64,000 bases of DNA from CAZIGK01 sp964538615 (lineage in GTDB: Bacteria > Pseudomonadota > Alphaproteobacteria > Rickettsiales > RI-342): the NCBI GenBank assembly GCA_964538615.1, contig CAZIGK010000007.1, positions 29,638 through 93,637 on the forward strand, written 5' to 3'. The position numbers and the translations under genes were made by a program. This document shows, piece by piece, positions 25,183 through 34,593 of the stretch. Numbering within the stretch: the first letter of the stretch is position 1; each line of letters starts with the position of its first letter. A model generated the notes under the pieces. It was not told where the DNA came from. It did no database searches and saw only the letters and a program-made list of their open reading frames with translations.

Positions 25183-26226
25183 ATGCAGAGAAAACTAGCA
25201 CTGGTAGGTCAGACGGCGCTGCGGGTATGTTCTGTCCTGTCGTTGTTACTGGTTCTGGCCTGTGCACAAACCGCCGCACAAACGGCTGCCAGCCCCAGCC
25301 CGCTTCAGGCGGAAGTGCCTGCAAGTTTTCCACAGGCGTGGAAAGCAGGTCTGCGCGTGGATGCCATTGCGGCCGGGGTACGCCCGGAGGTGGTGGATGC
25401 AGCTTTGGCCAGCCTGACTCCCATTCAGCGAGCCGTCAAGCTGGATCGGGCGCAGCCAGAAGTGACATTCACCTTTGAAGAATATCTGGCACGTGTGGTC
25501 ACTAAGCAGCGTATCCAGACTGGGCGGCAGATGATGCGCCAGCACAAAACCCTGCTGGATAACGTTGCGAAGACGTATGGAGTGCAGCCACGCTTTATTG
25601 TGGCGCTATGGGGTATAGAAACGGCCTATGGCAAAATCACGGGTAATTTTGCCATTACGGACGTGTTGGCAACGCTGGCCTATGAGGGGCGGCGTGCGGA
25701 GTTTTTCCGCAGTGAATTCGTAAATGCCCTGAAAATGGTGGATGCCGGGCATATCCGCCTGAGCGATATGAAAGGATCCTGGGCGGGCGCCATGGGGCAA
25801 TGCCAGTTTATGCCGTCCAGTTACCTGAATTTCGCGCAGGATTTCAATGGCGACGGGCGGAAGGATATCTGGGGTAATCAGGCGGATGTTTTTGCCTCTA
25901 TTGCCAATTACCTGAAGCAATCCGGCTGGAGTGATGAACAAACCTGGGGCAGGGTTGTGAAGCTGCCCGCCCATTTCCCCATGCAACAGCAAGGGCGTGA
26001 AATGAAAAAAACACTGGCAGAGTGGAACGCTATGGGGGTGCGTATGGCCAATGGACAGCCGTTGCCGAACCGTCCGGGGTTGAAAGCTTCGATTGTCGTG
26101 CCGGATGATGGCAGCACCGCTTACCTTACCTACGGCAATTTTGATGTGTTGATGCGCTGGAACCGTTCGCTACGCTTTGCCGTATCGGTCGGTATGGTGG
26201 CGGATGCCATTGGCTATGGTGACTAA
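25183..26226 (+). CDS. mltB: Membrane-bound lytic murein transglycosylase (MltB family)
   Basis: 347 residues from ATG 25183 (GGGGG just upstream). The signal ends in LLLVLACAQ, a probable lipobox, so the enzyme is probably an outer-membrane lipoprotein. Core of glycoside hydrolase family 103: ALWGIETAYGKITGNF (catalytic Glu), GRRAEFFRSEF, GSWAGAMGQCQFMPSSYL and DGRKDIWGNQADVFASIANY with a Ca-binding-like Asp loop. It cuts peptidoglycan with 1,6-anhydro product formation, which NagZ can then recycle. It starts a cell-wall subcluster with rlpA and dacC. Confidence 0.94.
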   Translation: MQRKLALVGQTALRVCSVLSLLLVLACAQTAAQTAASPSPLQAEVPASFPQAWKAGLRVDAIAAGVRPEVVDAALASLTPIQRAVKLDRAQPEVTFTFEEYLARVVTKQRIQTGRQMMRQHKTLLDNVAKTYGVQPRFIVALWGIETAYGKITGNFAITDVLATLAYEGRRAEFFRSEFVNALKMVDAGHIRLSDMKGSWAGAMGQCQFMPSSYLNFAQDFNGDGRKDIWGNQADVFASIANYLKQSGWSDEQTWGRVVKLPAHFPMQQQGREMKKTLAEWNAMGVRMANGQPLPNRPGLKASIVVPDDGSTAYLTYGNFDVLMRWNRSLRFAVSVGMVADAIGYGD

Positions 26227-26252
26227 AGAGAAAAACAGGGAGAACCAGAAAC

Positions 26253-27368
26253 ATGATGCGTCGTTTTTGGGTATTGAGTTTGTTGATGATTCTGACCGCC
26301 TGTGCAGGCGACAAGGTCACGTATGCATCCGGTAAATCCCGGCAGGCAGCACTGGAGCGGCTGGAACAACAGCGCCGTATGTATAATATTCCGCGCTATG
26401 TGAAATTGGGCATGCCCTATGAGGTGGCAGGTCGCTGGTATGAGCCGGGGTATCAGAAAAATTATGACCAGACAGGGGTTGCATCCTGGTATGGACCGGG
26501 CTTTCATGGCAAAAATACCGCCAATGGTGAGGAGTATGACCAATATGCCCTGACAGCGGCGCATCCATCCCTGCCTTTGCCCAGCATGGTTAGAGTCACC
26601 AATTTACAAAACGGGCGTAGCCTGATTGTAAGAGTCAACGACCGTGGGCCTTTCTCGAAAAGCCGGGTGATTGATGTTTCGGAGCGGGCCGCACGTATTT
26701 TGGGTATTTATGGTCCTGGAACCGCCAAAGTACGGGTGAAGTATCTGGATAATGAAACCCGTGAACTGTGGGCGCTGATGGAAGAAACTGGTGAGCCGAT
26801 TGAAGCGCACGATAGCTGGATGGCGCAACAGGAAGCGAGAGAAAAAGCCAGTAGCGTTGCATCTGTCTCCTCGCAACCAGAAAAAAGAGATTCGGCTTCC
26901 GATGCAGGTATGGCCTGGCAGGGAGAAGTGCCGGATGATATGCCACCTGTGGAAATGGCCGCCAAAGAACCCGCTCCGGATTCTTTGTTAGCCAAAGAGA
27001 CCGTGCCAAGGCCACTGGTAAATGAAGCAGACCTGCCATCGGCTTATGCTCCTGAGGAAGAGGCGGCAAGGTTGGATGAGGTATCGCCTGCATCAGGAGG
27101 GCGGGTGGCTAATACATCCCCTCCCACCCCTATCGTGAAAAGCGGGCGTTTCTTGCAGACTGGGGCGTTCTCCAGTTACGAAAATGCCAGCAAAATGGCA
27201 GATCAACTGGCGGATTTTGGGGGGGTGATTATCTCGCCCGCGCAGAGGGGTAGCAATACTCTCTACCGGGTGAGAGTTGGGCCGCTCGCGGATGCTTCCA
27301 CGCAGGATATGGTGCGGGAGCAGCTTTTGCAGCGTGGGCATCAGGCTGTGCCCGTGACTGAACGGTAA
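26253..27368 (+). CDS. rlpA: Septal ring lytic transglycosylase RlpA family lipoprotein with SPOR domain
   Basis: 371 residues. LLMILTACAG near residue 17 is a lipobox, so it should be lipid-anchored. The double-psi beta-barrel RlpA domain spans residues about 70-165: GVASWYGPGFHGKNTANGE, TAAHPSLPLPSMVRVTN (catalytic His region) and LIVRVNDRGPFSKSRVIDVS (catalytic Asp). A low-complexity linker leads to a C-terminal SPOR domain (LQTGAFSSYENASKMADQL). Such proteins cut naked glycans at the septum. Preceded by GGGAG; second ATG at 26256 is equally possible. Confidence 0.95.
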   Translation: MMRRFWVLSLLMILTACAGDKVTYASGKSRQAALERLEQQRRMYNIPRYVKLGMPYEVAGRWYEPGYQKNYDQTGVASWYGPGFHGKNTANGEEYDQYALTAAHPSLPLPSMVRVTNLQNGRSLIVRVNDRGPFSKSRVIDVSERAARILGIYGPGTAKVRVKYLDNETRELWALMEETGEPIEAHDSWMAQQEAREKASSVASVSSQPEKRDSASDAGMAWQGEVPDDMPPVEMAAKEPAPDSLLAKETVPRPLVNEADLPSAYAPEEEAARLDEVSPASGGRVANTSPPTPIVKSGRFLQTGAFSSYENASKMADQLADFGGVIISPAQRGSNTLYRVRVGPLADASTQDMVREQLLQRGHQAVPVTER

Positions 27369-27427
27369 AAGCCGCTTTAGACGAAACCTGTCAATGCTTG
27401 AATGTTAAATACGGAGAATAATGGCTT

Positions 27428-28627
27428 ATGATGCAGCGACGGATGGCTTATCCTCTGTTGGTTTGGATGTGCGTGTTCTCTCTGGGCGTTCTGCCTACGG
27501 TTGCACATGCCGTGAACACAGCCGCAAAACAGGCCTATGTGTATGATATGTCAACCGATACGGTGCTGTTTGAAAAAAGTGCCCATGAGCGTATGACGCC
27601 ATCGTCCATGAGCAAGTTGATGACGTTGTATGTGGTGTTTGACCTGATTAAGCAAGGGCGCTTTAAGCTGGAAGACAGTTTTCCGGTCAGTGAAAAAGCG
27701 TGGCGTATGGGTGGGTCCAAGATGTTTGTGCAGGTGGGATCCGAAGTCAGCATTGAAGACCTGCTGATGGGCGTGATTGTGCAATCCGGTAACGATGCCT
27801 GTATTGTGCTGGCAGAAGGGGTCAGTGGTACGGAAGAAGCGTTTGCGGCAGAAATGAATAAAATGGCAGAGAAGTTGGGGTTGGAGCATAGCCACTTCGT
27901 CAATGCCAGTGGCTTCCCCGACGCGCAGCATTATATGTCTGCACGGGATTTAGGGGTGCTGTCGGTACGGCTGATTGAAGATTTCCCTAACTTCTATCCA
28001 TTGTTCAAAGAAGAAGTTTACACATACTCTGGCATTAAGCAGCATAACCGTAATGTATTGCTGGGTGGGCCGTTGCATGTGGATGGCCTGAAAACCGGCC
28101 ATACGGAAGATGGTGGCTATGGTATTGTGGTATCTGCGGAGGAAAAAGACCGCCGTTTGGTGGTGGTAGTCAATGGCCTGTCGTCTATGAAAGAGCGCGC
28201 AAACGAGGCTGACCAATTGCTGAAATGGGGTTTTCACCAGTTTGACCGTTACGATATCGCCAAGCCGGGAGATGTGTTGGCGGAAGCGGATGTCTGGATG
28301 GGGAAAAAGCCAAAAGTGGCGCTGACACCGGAGAAACCGCTGGTGTTGACCATTCAACGCACGGAAAAAGATGCTGTTAAATTGGCAGTTCGGTATGATA
28401 CGCCGGTGCAGGCTCCGATTGTAAAGGGACAAAAGCTGGGTGAACTGGTGATTCGTCAACCAGAAGTGCCAGAGCGTACAGTGCCTCTGTTGGCGGCGGA
28501 AGATGTACCGGAATTGACGGGCATGGGGCGCCTGCTACCTACGTTAAAAGCCCTGTGGCTGAAGCAGGAACCGGATGCCAAAACGCAGGAATCGTCTTTG
28601 GAGCCTGTGGCGAAGGATGCACCCTAA
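27428..28627 (+). CDS. dacC: D-alanyl-D-alanine carboxypeptidase (PBP5/6 type)
   Basis: 399 residues. A signal peptide (PLLVWMCVFSLGVLPTVAHA) leads to the class-C-like low-molecular-weight PBP catalytic domain: SSMSK (SxxK), SGNDA (SxN) and LKTGHTEDGGY (KTG). The C-terminal PBP5 beta domain and tail follow; the final amphipathic anchor typical of PBP5 is weak here. It trims the terminal D-Ala of pentapeptides in the periplasm. Order rlpA-dacC-tmk-holB is standard in Alphaproteobacteria. The ATG could be 27428 or 27431. Confidence 0.96.
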   Translation: MMQRRMAYPLLVWMCVFSLGVLPTVAHAVNTAAKQAYVYDMSTDTVLFEKSAHERMTPSSMSKLMTLYVVFDLIKQGRFKLEDSFPVSEKAWRMGGSKMFVQVGSEVSIEDLLMGVIVQSGNDACIVLAEGVSGTEEAFAAEMNKMAEKLGLEHSHFVNASGFPDAQHYMSARDLGVLSVRLIEDFPNFYPLFKEEVYTYSGIKQHNRNVLLGGPLHVDGLKTGHTEDGGYGIVVSAEEKDRRLVVVVNGLSSMKERANEADQLLKWGFHQFDRYDIAKPGDVLAEADVWMGKKPKVALTPEKPLVLTIQRTEKDAVKLAVRYDTPVQAPIVKGQKLGELVIRQPEVPERTVPLLAAEDVPELTGMGRLLPTLKALWLKQEPDAKTQESSLEPVAKDAP

Positions 28628-28631
28628 CCCC

Positions 28632-29282
28632 ATGGCACGTGCTTGTTTCATTACGCTGGAAGGAGGAGAGGGCACAGGCAAAAGCACCCAAGCGGCCCGC
28701 CTGCAACAGCGGTTGCAAGCCTGTGGCCTATCGGTGCTGCGCACCCGCGAACCGGGTGGAACCCCTTTGGCAGAAGCGGTACGCAACCTGTTATTAAATG
28801 CGGATTTTGCACCGGATGCCCTGACCGAGGTGGCGTTGTTTATGGCGGCGCGGCGTGACCATGTGCAGCAGATCATTCAACCGGCATTGGCGCGGGGGCA
28901 ATGGGTCATTTGTGACCGGTTTGAAGATTCTACCCTTGCGTATCAGGCGCATGCGCGCGGCATGGGGGAGGCCTTTGTTGAGCAGGGCTATCGCTGGCTG
29001 ATGGGAAGTTTTATACCGGATGCTACCCTGATTCTGGATATGCCGGTAGAGACCGCTCTGGCGCGTGCGCGGGCTGCCAAGCAGGAGTTTGCCGCCGGGG
29101 ATCGTTTCGAGCAGGAGGCGTTGGCGTTTCACCAGCGATTACAACAAGCTTTCCGGCAGATTGCAGCGCGAGAACCTGCGCGTTGTGCGGTGATTGATGC
29201 GGAAGGTTGTGAGGATGCCGTGCATGAGCGCCTGTGGCAGGCACTTGTTCAACGGGTGGAGATGCCCTGTGGCACCGCGTAA
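28632..29282 (+). CDS. tmk: Thymidylate kinase
   Basis: 216 residues from ATG 28632, which places ARACFITLEGGEGTGKST (P-loop) at the usual distance from the start; an upstream ATG at 28617 would overlap dacC by 11 bases. Other motifs are RTREPGGTPLAEAVR and CDRFEDSTLAYQAHARG (DR(Y/F)xxS). It phosphorylates dTMP to dTDP. Its last 14 bases overlap holB. Confidence 0.96.
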   Translation: MARACFITLEGGEGTGKSTQAARLQQRLQACGLSVLRTREPGGTPLAEAVRNLLLNADFAPDALTEVALFMAARRDHVQQIIQPALARGQWVICDRFEDSTLAYQAHARGMGEAFVEQGYRWLMGSFIPDATLILDMPVETALARARAAKQEFAAGDRFEQEALAFHQRLQQAFRQIAAREPARCAVIDAEGCEDAVHERLWQALVQRVEMPCGTA

Positions 29283-30351
29283 AGGAAGTAAAAAAGTAGC
29301 TGCTGCCCCGGTGGTTAGTGCTTTGCCACACCCTAAGCATGTGGAGGCGCTCATTGGGCATCAGGCTGCGGTGTTCAGCTTTGAACAGGCATTCAATAGC
29401 GGGCGTCTGGCGCATGGCTGGCTGGTCTGTGGTCAGGAAGGGGCGGGCAAGGCAACGCTGGTCTATACGCTGGCGCGAAGGGTGTTGAAATGGCGCAAGG
29501 GAGATGCAGTTCTGCCGCCTGTGGTGCCTGCCAGTGACCCTATGTTTCGTCGTGTGGCGCAGGGGGCGCACCCGGATATCCGCGTGATTGAGCCAGAAAA
29601 ACCGGGGGGTATTATTAAGGTTGAGGATATTCGGACCTTGCAGGGGTTTTTATCCCACACAGCAGCGGAATCTGTCTGGCGAGTGGTGATGATTGACCCG
29701 GCAGACGCCATGAACAACAACGCGGCCAATGCCCTGTTGAAATTATTGGAAGAACCACCTCCGCATTGCCTTCTGTTTCTGGTCACGCACCGCCCGGCAC
29801 GTTTGTTGCCGACCATTCGTTCCCGCTGTCGGCAATTGCTGGTTCCACCGCTGGAGCAGGACGAATTTTTGCGCGTACTGCAAGCGGGAGATGTGGAGGT
29901 TCCTCCCGCTCAGGCATCGCTGTTGTTGGCATTGGCGGAAGGTAGCCCCGGTTTGGCCATGCAATTATTGCAGGCTAATGCTCCGGAGATGTATGGCCGT
30001 TGGTTGAGCCTATGGGAGGGAGCGCGTCTTTCCAGCGCGGCGGTTATGGCATTCAGCGATGGAGTAGGGCAACGGGATGCGCCTGAAAACTGGATGGCTT
30101 TCAAACGGATATTGAGTTTATTCCTTTCCCGTATGGTGCGCATGGTGGTGAGCGGGCAGGTGCCAGCACCACTGCTGGCGGGAGAAGATGTGGTGTTGAA
30201 TAAACTGGCACAACGCCATAGCCCGCAATTCTGGCTGGACTGGTGGGAGCAATGCCAGCAGGAAATGCGCGAAGTGGACACCGTGAATCTTGACAAAAAA
30301 CTCACAGTGCAACAGTTTGCCTATGTGATGGAGCAAGGTCTGCTGCCGTAG
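29269..30351 (+). CDS. holB: DNA polymerase III subunit delta prime
   Basis: About 360 residues. I place the start at GTG 29269, with GGAG 8 bases upstream; frames starting at ATG 29194 run deep into tmk. AAA+ clamp-loader fold: LAHGWLVCGQEGAGKATL (Walker A), VVMIDPADAMNNNAANALLK (sensor/Walker B region), LEEPPPHCLFLL-like stretch and TIRSRCRQL (the SRC arginine motif). Part of the clamp loader with HolA and DnaX. Followed by metG after 62 bases. Confidence 0.94.
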   Translation: MAPRKGSKKVAAAPVVSALPHPKHVEALIGHQAAVFSFEQAFNSGRLAHGWLVCGQEGAGKATLVYTLARRVLKWRKGDAVLPPVVPASDPMFRRVAQGAHPDIRVIEPEKPGGIIKVEDIRTLQGFLSHTAAESVWRVVMIDPADAMNNNAANALLKLLEEPPPHCLLFLVTHRPARLLPTIRSRCRQLLVPPLEQDEFLRVLQAGDVEVPPAQASLLLALAEGSPGLAMQLLQANAPEMYGRWLSLWEGARLSSAAVMAFSDGVGQRDAPENWMAFKRILSLFLSRMVRMVVSGQVPAPLLAGEDVVLNKLAQRHSPQFWLDWWEQCQQEMREVDTVNLDKKLTVQQFAYVMEQGLLP

Positions 30352-30413
30352 GGTTGGGACGTTGCCTTTCATATTTACGTTCGCCCTGATGCAACTGACC
30401 GAAAAGCAAACCC

Positions 30414-31991
30414 ATGCAACATGCACCCAAAGCCCCATACTATATCACGACGCCGATTTACTACGTGAATGACAAGCCGCATATAGGCCATGCCTATACC
30501 ACGCTGGCCTGCGATGTGCTGGCGCGGTTCAAGCGGTTGGATGGCCATGTCGTGCATTTTCTGACCGGAACGGATGAGCATGGGCAGAAGGTCGAAAAAT
30601 CTGCGGCTGCGCGAGGCATTGACCCTCAAACCTATTGCGATGAATATTCGGCTCATTTTCGTGATCTGGCAGATGCCATGCACTACAGCCATGACCAGTT
30701 TATCCGCACAACGGATGTAGCGCATAAAACCGCCGTACAGGGCTTCTGGCAGCGGATTGTGGAGCAAGGGAGATTAGAGGGGCAGGAATATATTTATCTG
30801 GGGAATTACGCAGGTTGGTATGCAGTGCGTGATGAAGCTTTCTACACAGAGGGGGAGCTGACCACTGGCGCCAATGGCGAAAAACTGGCTCCCACCGGCG
30901 CACCGGTGGAATGGGTGGAGGAACCAAGCTATTTCTTCCGTCTTTCTGCTTTTCAGGACAGACTGTTGCAATATTATGCGGAAAACCCGGCCTTTATCGC
31001 ACCGGAAAGCCGCCGTAATGAGGTGATTCGGTTTGTGGAAGGGGGGTTGAAGGATCTGTCTATCTCCCGTACCAGTTTCCAGTGGGGGGTGCCGGTACCG
31101 GGTAATGAAAAACACATCATGTATGTCTGGCTGGATGCGCTGTACAATTATGTTTCTGCTCTGGGTGGGCCAGATGCAGATGCTTATCAGACCTTCTGGC
31201 CAGCCGATATTCATATGGTGGGGAAAGATATTCTACGCTTTCATGCGGTTTATTGGCCTGCGTTTCTTATGGCGGCGAACATGCCGTTGCCAAAACGTAT
31301 TGTGGCGCATGGCTGGTGGACAAATGAGGGGCAAAAAATCTCTAAATCGCTGGGTAATGTGATTAGCCCATATGATCTGGTGGAAGAGTTCGGGCTGGAT
31401 CAGGTGCGCTATTTCATGTTGCGGGAAGTGCCTTTCGGGCAGGATGGCAATTATTCCCGTCAGGGTATGATTACACGTGTGAACAGCGAACTGGCCAATA
31501 CGATTGGTAATTTGGCGCAGCGCACGCTTTCCATGATTGTGAAAAACCTGAATGGTGTCATGCCAGAGCGTTGCGACATTCAGGAAGTGGATGCCATGCT
31601 GTTAAACCGTGCCTACGGTTTGCTACCTCAGTTGCGCCAGCATTTGGATGAGCAGGAATTTCACGTGGCACTGGAAGCGATTGTGGATGTAGCGCGCCAT
31701 GCCAATGAATATATTGATGCGCAGGCACCCTGGAAGCTGAAAAAGGAAAACCCCGCCCGCATGGGGGATGTATTGTATAATCTGGCAGAGTGTATACGTT
31801 GTATTGCGCTGGCCTTGCAGCCTTTTGTACCGGATGCGGCGGCTCATTTGTTGAACCAGTTGAACGTGGACGAGGATAAGCGCGGTATGTTTGCTTTGCA
31901 CGCCAGCCATGCATTGCAGCCGGGGATGATTTTGGCGGCACCTCAGGGGGTGTTTCCACGGTTTGAAGAGAAGAGCGGGGAAGCAGCGTAA
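30414..31991 (+). CDS. metG: Methionyl-tRNA synthetase
   Basis: 525 residues, class I synthetase. TPIYYVNDKPHIGHAYTT carries the HIGH motif, and KISKSLGNVI the KMSKS motif. The catalytic insert lacks the zinc knuckle cysteines and the protein ends without the C-terminal EMAP-like dimer domain, the short MetG2 type usual in Alphaproteobacteria. Stop codon directly abuts the tatD ATG. Confidence 0.97.
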   Translation: MQHAPKAPYYITTPIYYVNDKPHIGHAYTTLACDVLARFKRLDGHVVHFLTGTDEHGQKVEKSAAARGIDPQTYCDEYSAHFRDLADAMHYSHDQFIRTTDVAHKTAVQGFWQRIVEQGRLEGQEYIYLGNYAGWYAVRDEAFYTEGELTTGANGEKLAPTGAPVEWVEEPSYFFRLSAFQDRLLQYYAENPAFIAPESRRNEVIRFVEGGLKDLSISRTSFQWGVPVPGNEKHIMYVWLDALYNYVSALGGPDADAYQTFWPADIHMVGKDILRFHAVYWPAFLMAANMPLPKRIVAHGWWTNEGQKISKSLGNVISPYDLVEEFGLDQVRYFMLREVPFGQDGNYSRQGMITRVNSELANTIGNLAQRTLSMIVKNLNGVMPERCDIQEVDAMLLNRAYGLLPQLRQHLDEQEFHVALEAIVDVARHANEYIDAQAPWKLKKENPARMGDVLYNLAECIRCIALALQPFVPDAAAHLLNQLNVDEDKRGMFALHASHALQPGMILAAPQGVFPRFEEKSGEAA

Positions 31992-32828
31992 ATGAGCAAA
32001 CCTGCGGCCATTCCCGCCCATGCGGCCTCTCTAACGCTGGTAGATAGCCATTGTCACCTGAATTTTCCTGACTTTAAGGAGGATTTGCCACAGGTGTTGG
32101 CCAATGCTGCTAGCCATGGGGTGAAATATCTACAAACCATATGTACCTACATGGGGGAGTTTGAGCGGGTTTACGCCATTGCGGAAGACCGACCGAATAT
32201 TTTTTGCTCGGTTGGCGTGCATCCCAACCATGTTGCGGAAGAACCCTTGGTAGAGGTGGCAACCTTAGTGGAAAAAGCAGCCTTGCCTAAAGTGATTGGG
32301 TTGGGGGAAACCGGGTTGGATTATTATTATGATTATGCCCCCAAAGCCATGCAGCAGGAGAGTTTTCGCAGGCACATACAGGCCGCACAGCAAACAGGGC
32401 TGCCGATTATTGTGCATACACGCGATGCGGAAGAAGATACGGTCGCAATCTTGCGGGAGATGCGTGAGGAAGCCAATTTTCCTGCGTTAATTCATTGTTT
32501 TAGCTCTGAGCATTGGTTGGCGGAAGCCTGTCTGGACATGGGGATATATCTGTCCATTCCCGGTATTGTCACGTTTAAGAAAGCGGAAGCGTTGCAGGAA
32601 TCTGTACGCCAATTGCCGCTGGAGTCTTTGTTAGTGGAGACGGATGCGCCTTATCTGGCGCCAGTGCCCTACCGTGGCAAGCGTAACGAACCCGCCTATA
32701 CCTATCATACGGCACAGGCTGTCGCCGATTTGAAAGGCGTTTCTGTGGAAGAGGTGGCACGCGTGACCACCCATAATTTCTTCTCGTTATTTTCTAAAGC
32801 GAACCCGTTGGTAAAAACGGATTCATGA
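31992..32828 (+). CDS. tatD: TatD family metal-dependent deoxyribonuclease
   Basis: 278 residues. TIM-barrel hydrolase: DSHCHLNFPDF (HxH metal site), GVHPNHV, GLGETGLDYYYDYAP, PIIVHTRDAEEDT, LIHCFSSEH and LLVETDAPYLAP (Asp ligand). It acts as a 3'-5' DNase in repair and also occurs in quality control. No spacing from metG upstream; 4-base ATGA overlap with the following MBL gene, so all three are co-translated. Confidence 0.96.
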   Translation: MSKPAAIPAHAASLTLVDSHCHLNFPDFKEDLPQVLANAASHGVKYLQTICTYMGEFERVYAIAEDRPNIFCSVGVHPNHVAEEPLVEVATLVEKAALPKVIGLGETGLDYYYDYAPKAMQQESFRRHIQAAQQTGLPIIVHTRDAEEDTVAILREMREEANFPALIHCFSSEHWLAEACLDMGIYLSIPGIVTFKKAEALQESVRQLPLESLLVETDAPYLAPVPYRGKRNEPAYTYHTAQAVADLKGVSVEEVARVTTHNFFSLFSKANPLVKTDS

Positions 32829-33700
32829 TGCAGAAAGATACTGTTGTCTGTCTGGAAAACACCGCACCGCGACAGGCCTATTGCGGAGAAGGAGTGCGCC
32901 TGACCATACTTGGGTGCGGAGCCTCTCCGGGGGTGCCGCTGATTGGATGTGGCTGCGCGACTTGTCGGTCAGAGAATCTGAAAAATCGGCGTACACGCGC
33001 CTCGGTACTGATTGAACAGGGGGGGAAACGCCTGTTGGTGGATACTTCACCGGATTTGCGTCAACAAGCACTGCGAGAAAATTTCGCCACCGTAGATGCC
33101 ATTCTCTACACCCATGCCCATGCGGATCACACGCATGGTATAGATGAAGTGCGCAGTTTTAATTTCCATGCACAGGCGGTGATACCCGCCTATGGCATTG
33201 CCGCCACACGCGATGAATTGGTGCAACGGTTTGATTATGCTTTTTTGCCCCCCATGCCTGAATATGGGTGGTTTCGTCCTGCTCTGGAGTGGCATGTGGT
33301 GCCGGATGAACCAATCACCCGGCAACGGATTGCGGACATGCAGGTTACCCTGTTCCGTCAACAGCACGGGCCGCGCTTGACCAGCCTGGGGATACGGGTT
33401 GGAGGGATAGCCTATTCGACGGATGTGAACCATCTGGACGAGGCTGCGTTTGAGGCGTTGGAAGGCGTGGAGATATGGGTGGTGGACTGCCTGACCCATC
33501 ATCCCGTGCCAACCCATGCGTATCTGGAACAGGCACTTGCATGGATTGAACGGGTCAAGCCTCGCCATGCTGTGTTAACCCACATGAATCATGTGCTGGA
33601 ATATGATGCGCTTTCTGCACAGTTGCCGAATGGGGTAGAGCCAGCCTATGATGGTTTGCGGCTGGAGTGGGAATGTCCGCAAAAGCCACAGGGGAAGTAA
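32825..33700 (+). CDS. MBL-fold metallohydrolase (PhnP-like)
   Basis: 291 residues. LTILGCGASPGVPLIGCGC, then TCRSENLKNRRTRASVLIE, are the typical PhnP/RNase-Z-like start with a Cys pair, and THAHADHTHGIDEVR is the HxHxDH metal site. Later His/Asp ligands lie in STDVNHLDE and DCLTHHPVPTH. PhnP relatives hydrolyse cyclic phosphodiesters; no phn genes are near. In Alphaproteobacteria this gene is commonly the last of the metG-tatD run. ATG 32825 or 32828 is the start. Confidence 0.93.
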   Translation: MMQKDTVVCLENTAPRQAYCGEGVRLTILGCGASPGVPLIGCGCATCRSENLKNRRTRASVLIEQGGKRLLVDTSPDLRQQALRENFATVDAILYTHAHADHTHGIDEVRSFNFHAQAVIPAYGIAATRDELVQRFDYAFLPPMPEYGWFRPALEWHVVPDEPITRQRIADMQVTLFRQQHGPRLTSLGIRVGGIAYSTDVNHLDEAAFEALEGVEIWVVDCLTHHPVPTHAYLEQALAWIERVKPRHAVLTHMNHVLEYDALSAQLPNGVEPAYDGLRLEWECPQKPQGK

Positions 33701-33787
33701 GACAGATGAACGTATTGTTTACGGAAACTTTAGGCATCGCGTCCTAAATAAAGACATCTATTGACGTTTGTGAGCAAACCAGACCCT

Positions 33788-34513
33788 ATGCAGCTACCAG
33801 AGCAGGATTCCAAAGACATTACTGAAATGGTGCGCTCCGGAGCCTATTACCGGGAGGCCATGAAATGGTATCATGACCTCTACCACGCCCCCAATGTTCA
33901 ACGTGCCTGGTTGATTGTGATTACGGTGCTGGCCAGCCTGAGTGCATTACTGGGGTTCTCCTCACTTATCTCTCTGTTGCCGATTACGGACGAAACCCCC
34001 TTGTATCTTTTGAGCGATGATGTGGATGCGGAATATACCACCATCAAGCCTTTGCAGGATAATGCCTTGCATATGAATGATACGTTGGTACGTTACTTCA
34101 TTAAAACGTATGTTGAAGGCCGTGAATCGTATCAGGTACAGGTATTGGAAGCGCAAAAATCCATGGTGCGCAGCTTAAGTTCTGACGCTGAGTTTGCCCG
34201 TTATCTGCAGTATATTAGTCAGCAAAACCCGCAAAGTCCGGTGAACCAGTTGGGGCTGTATGGAGAGCGTTCGGCAACTGTTCTCTCCATGCAGTTGCAT
34301 TATCCGGAAGGGACAACGGAAGAAGCGAAGCCGCTCACAACGCCACTGGGGGCAACCATTACGCTTGACGTGAAAACCGGGCAGGGAGAACAGTTGATTA
34401 CATCGCAGGAGCAGGTGGAATTGCGCTTTGATTATACACCGGTGCAGGTGGATCAGCATACGGCAGAGGCGACCCCCATGGCATTTGTGGTGACGGATTA
34501 CCAGCGGCGGTGA
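33788..34513 (+). CDS. virB8: VirB8-like type IV secretion protein
   Basis: About 241 residues from ATG 33788; GTG 33770 and TTG 33761 are alternatives and none has a strong ribosome-binding site. Bitopic layout: the N-terminus contains SGAYYREAMKWYHDLYHAP, a VirB8 hallmark, then one transmembrane helix (AWLIVITVLASLSALLGFSS) and a periplasmic NTF2-like domain (ETPLYLLSDDVDAEYTTIKP, HMNDTLVRYFIKTYVEGRESY). VirB8 is an inner-membrane assembly factor of T4SS. It is followed by a VirB9-like gene; no other vir genes are in the window. Confidence 0.85.
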   Translation: MQLPEQDSKDITEMVRSGAYYREAMKWYHDLYHAPNVQRAWLIVITVLASLSALLGFSSLISLLPITDETPLYLLSDDVDAEYTTIKPLQDNALHMNDTLVRYFIKTYVEGRESYQVQVLEAQKSMVRSLSSDAEFARYLQYISQQNPQSPVNQLGLYGERSATVLSMQLHYPEGTTEEAKPLTTPLGATITLDVKTGQGEQLITSQEQVELRFDYTPVQVDQHTAEATPMAFVVTDYQRR

Positions 34514-34593
34514 TTTTTATGATGCAAAATGCGGTAGGCACTGCTAAAGGTAATGTATACATATGGTATTCAGGGATAACTGAGGTTTTATTC

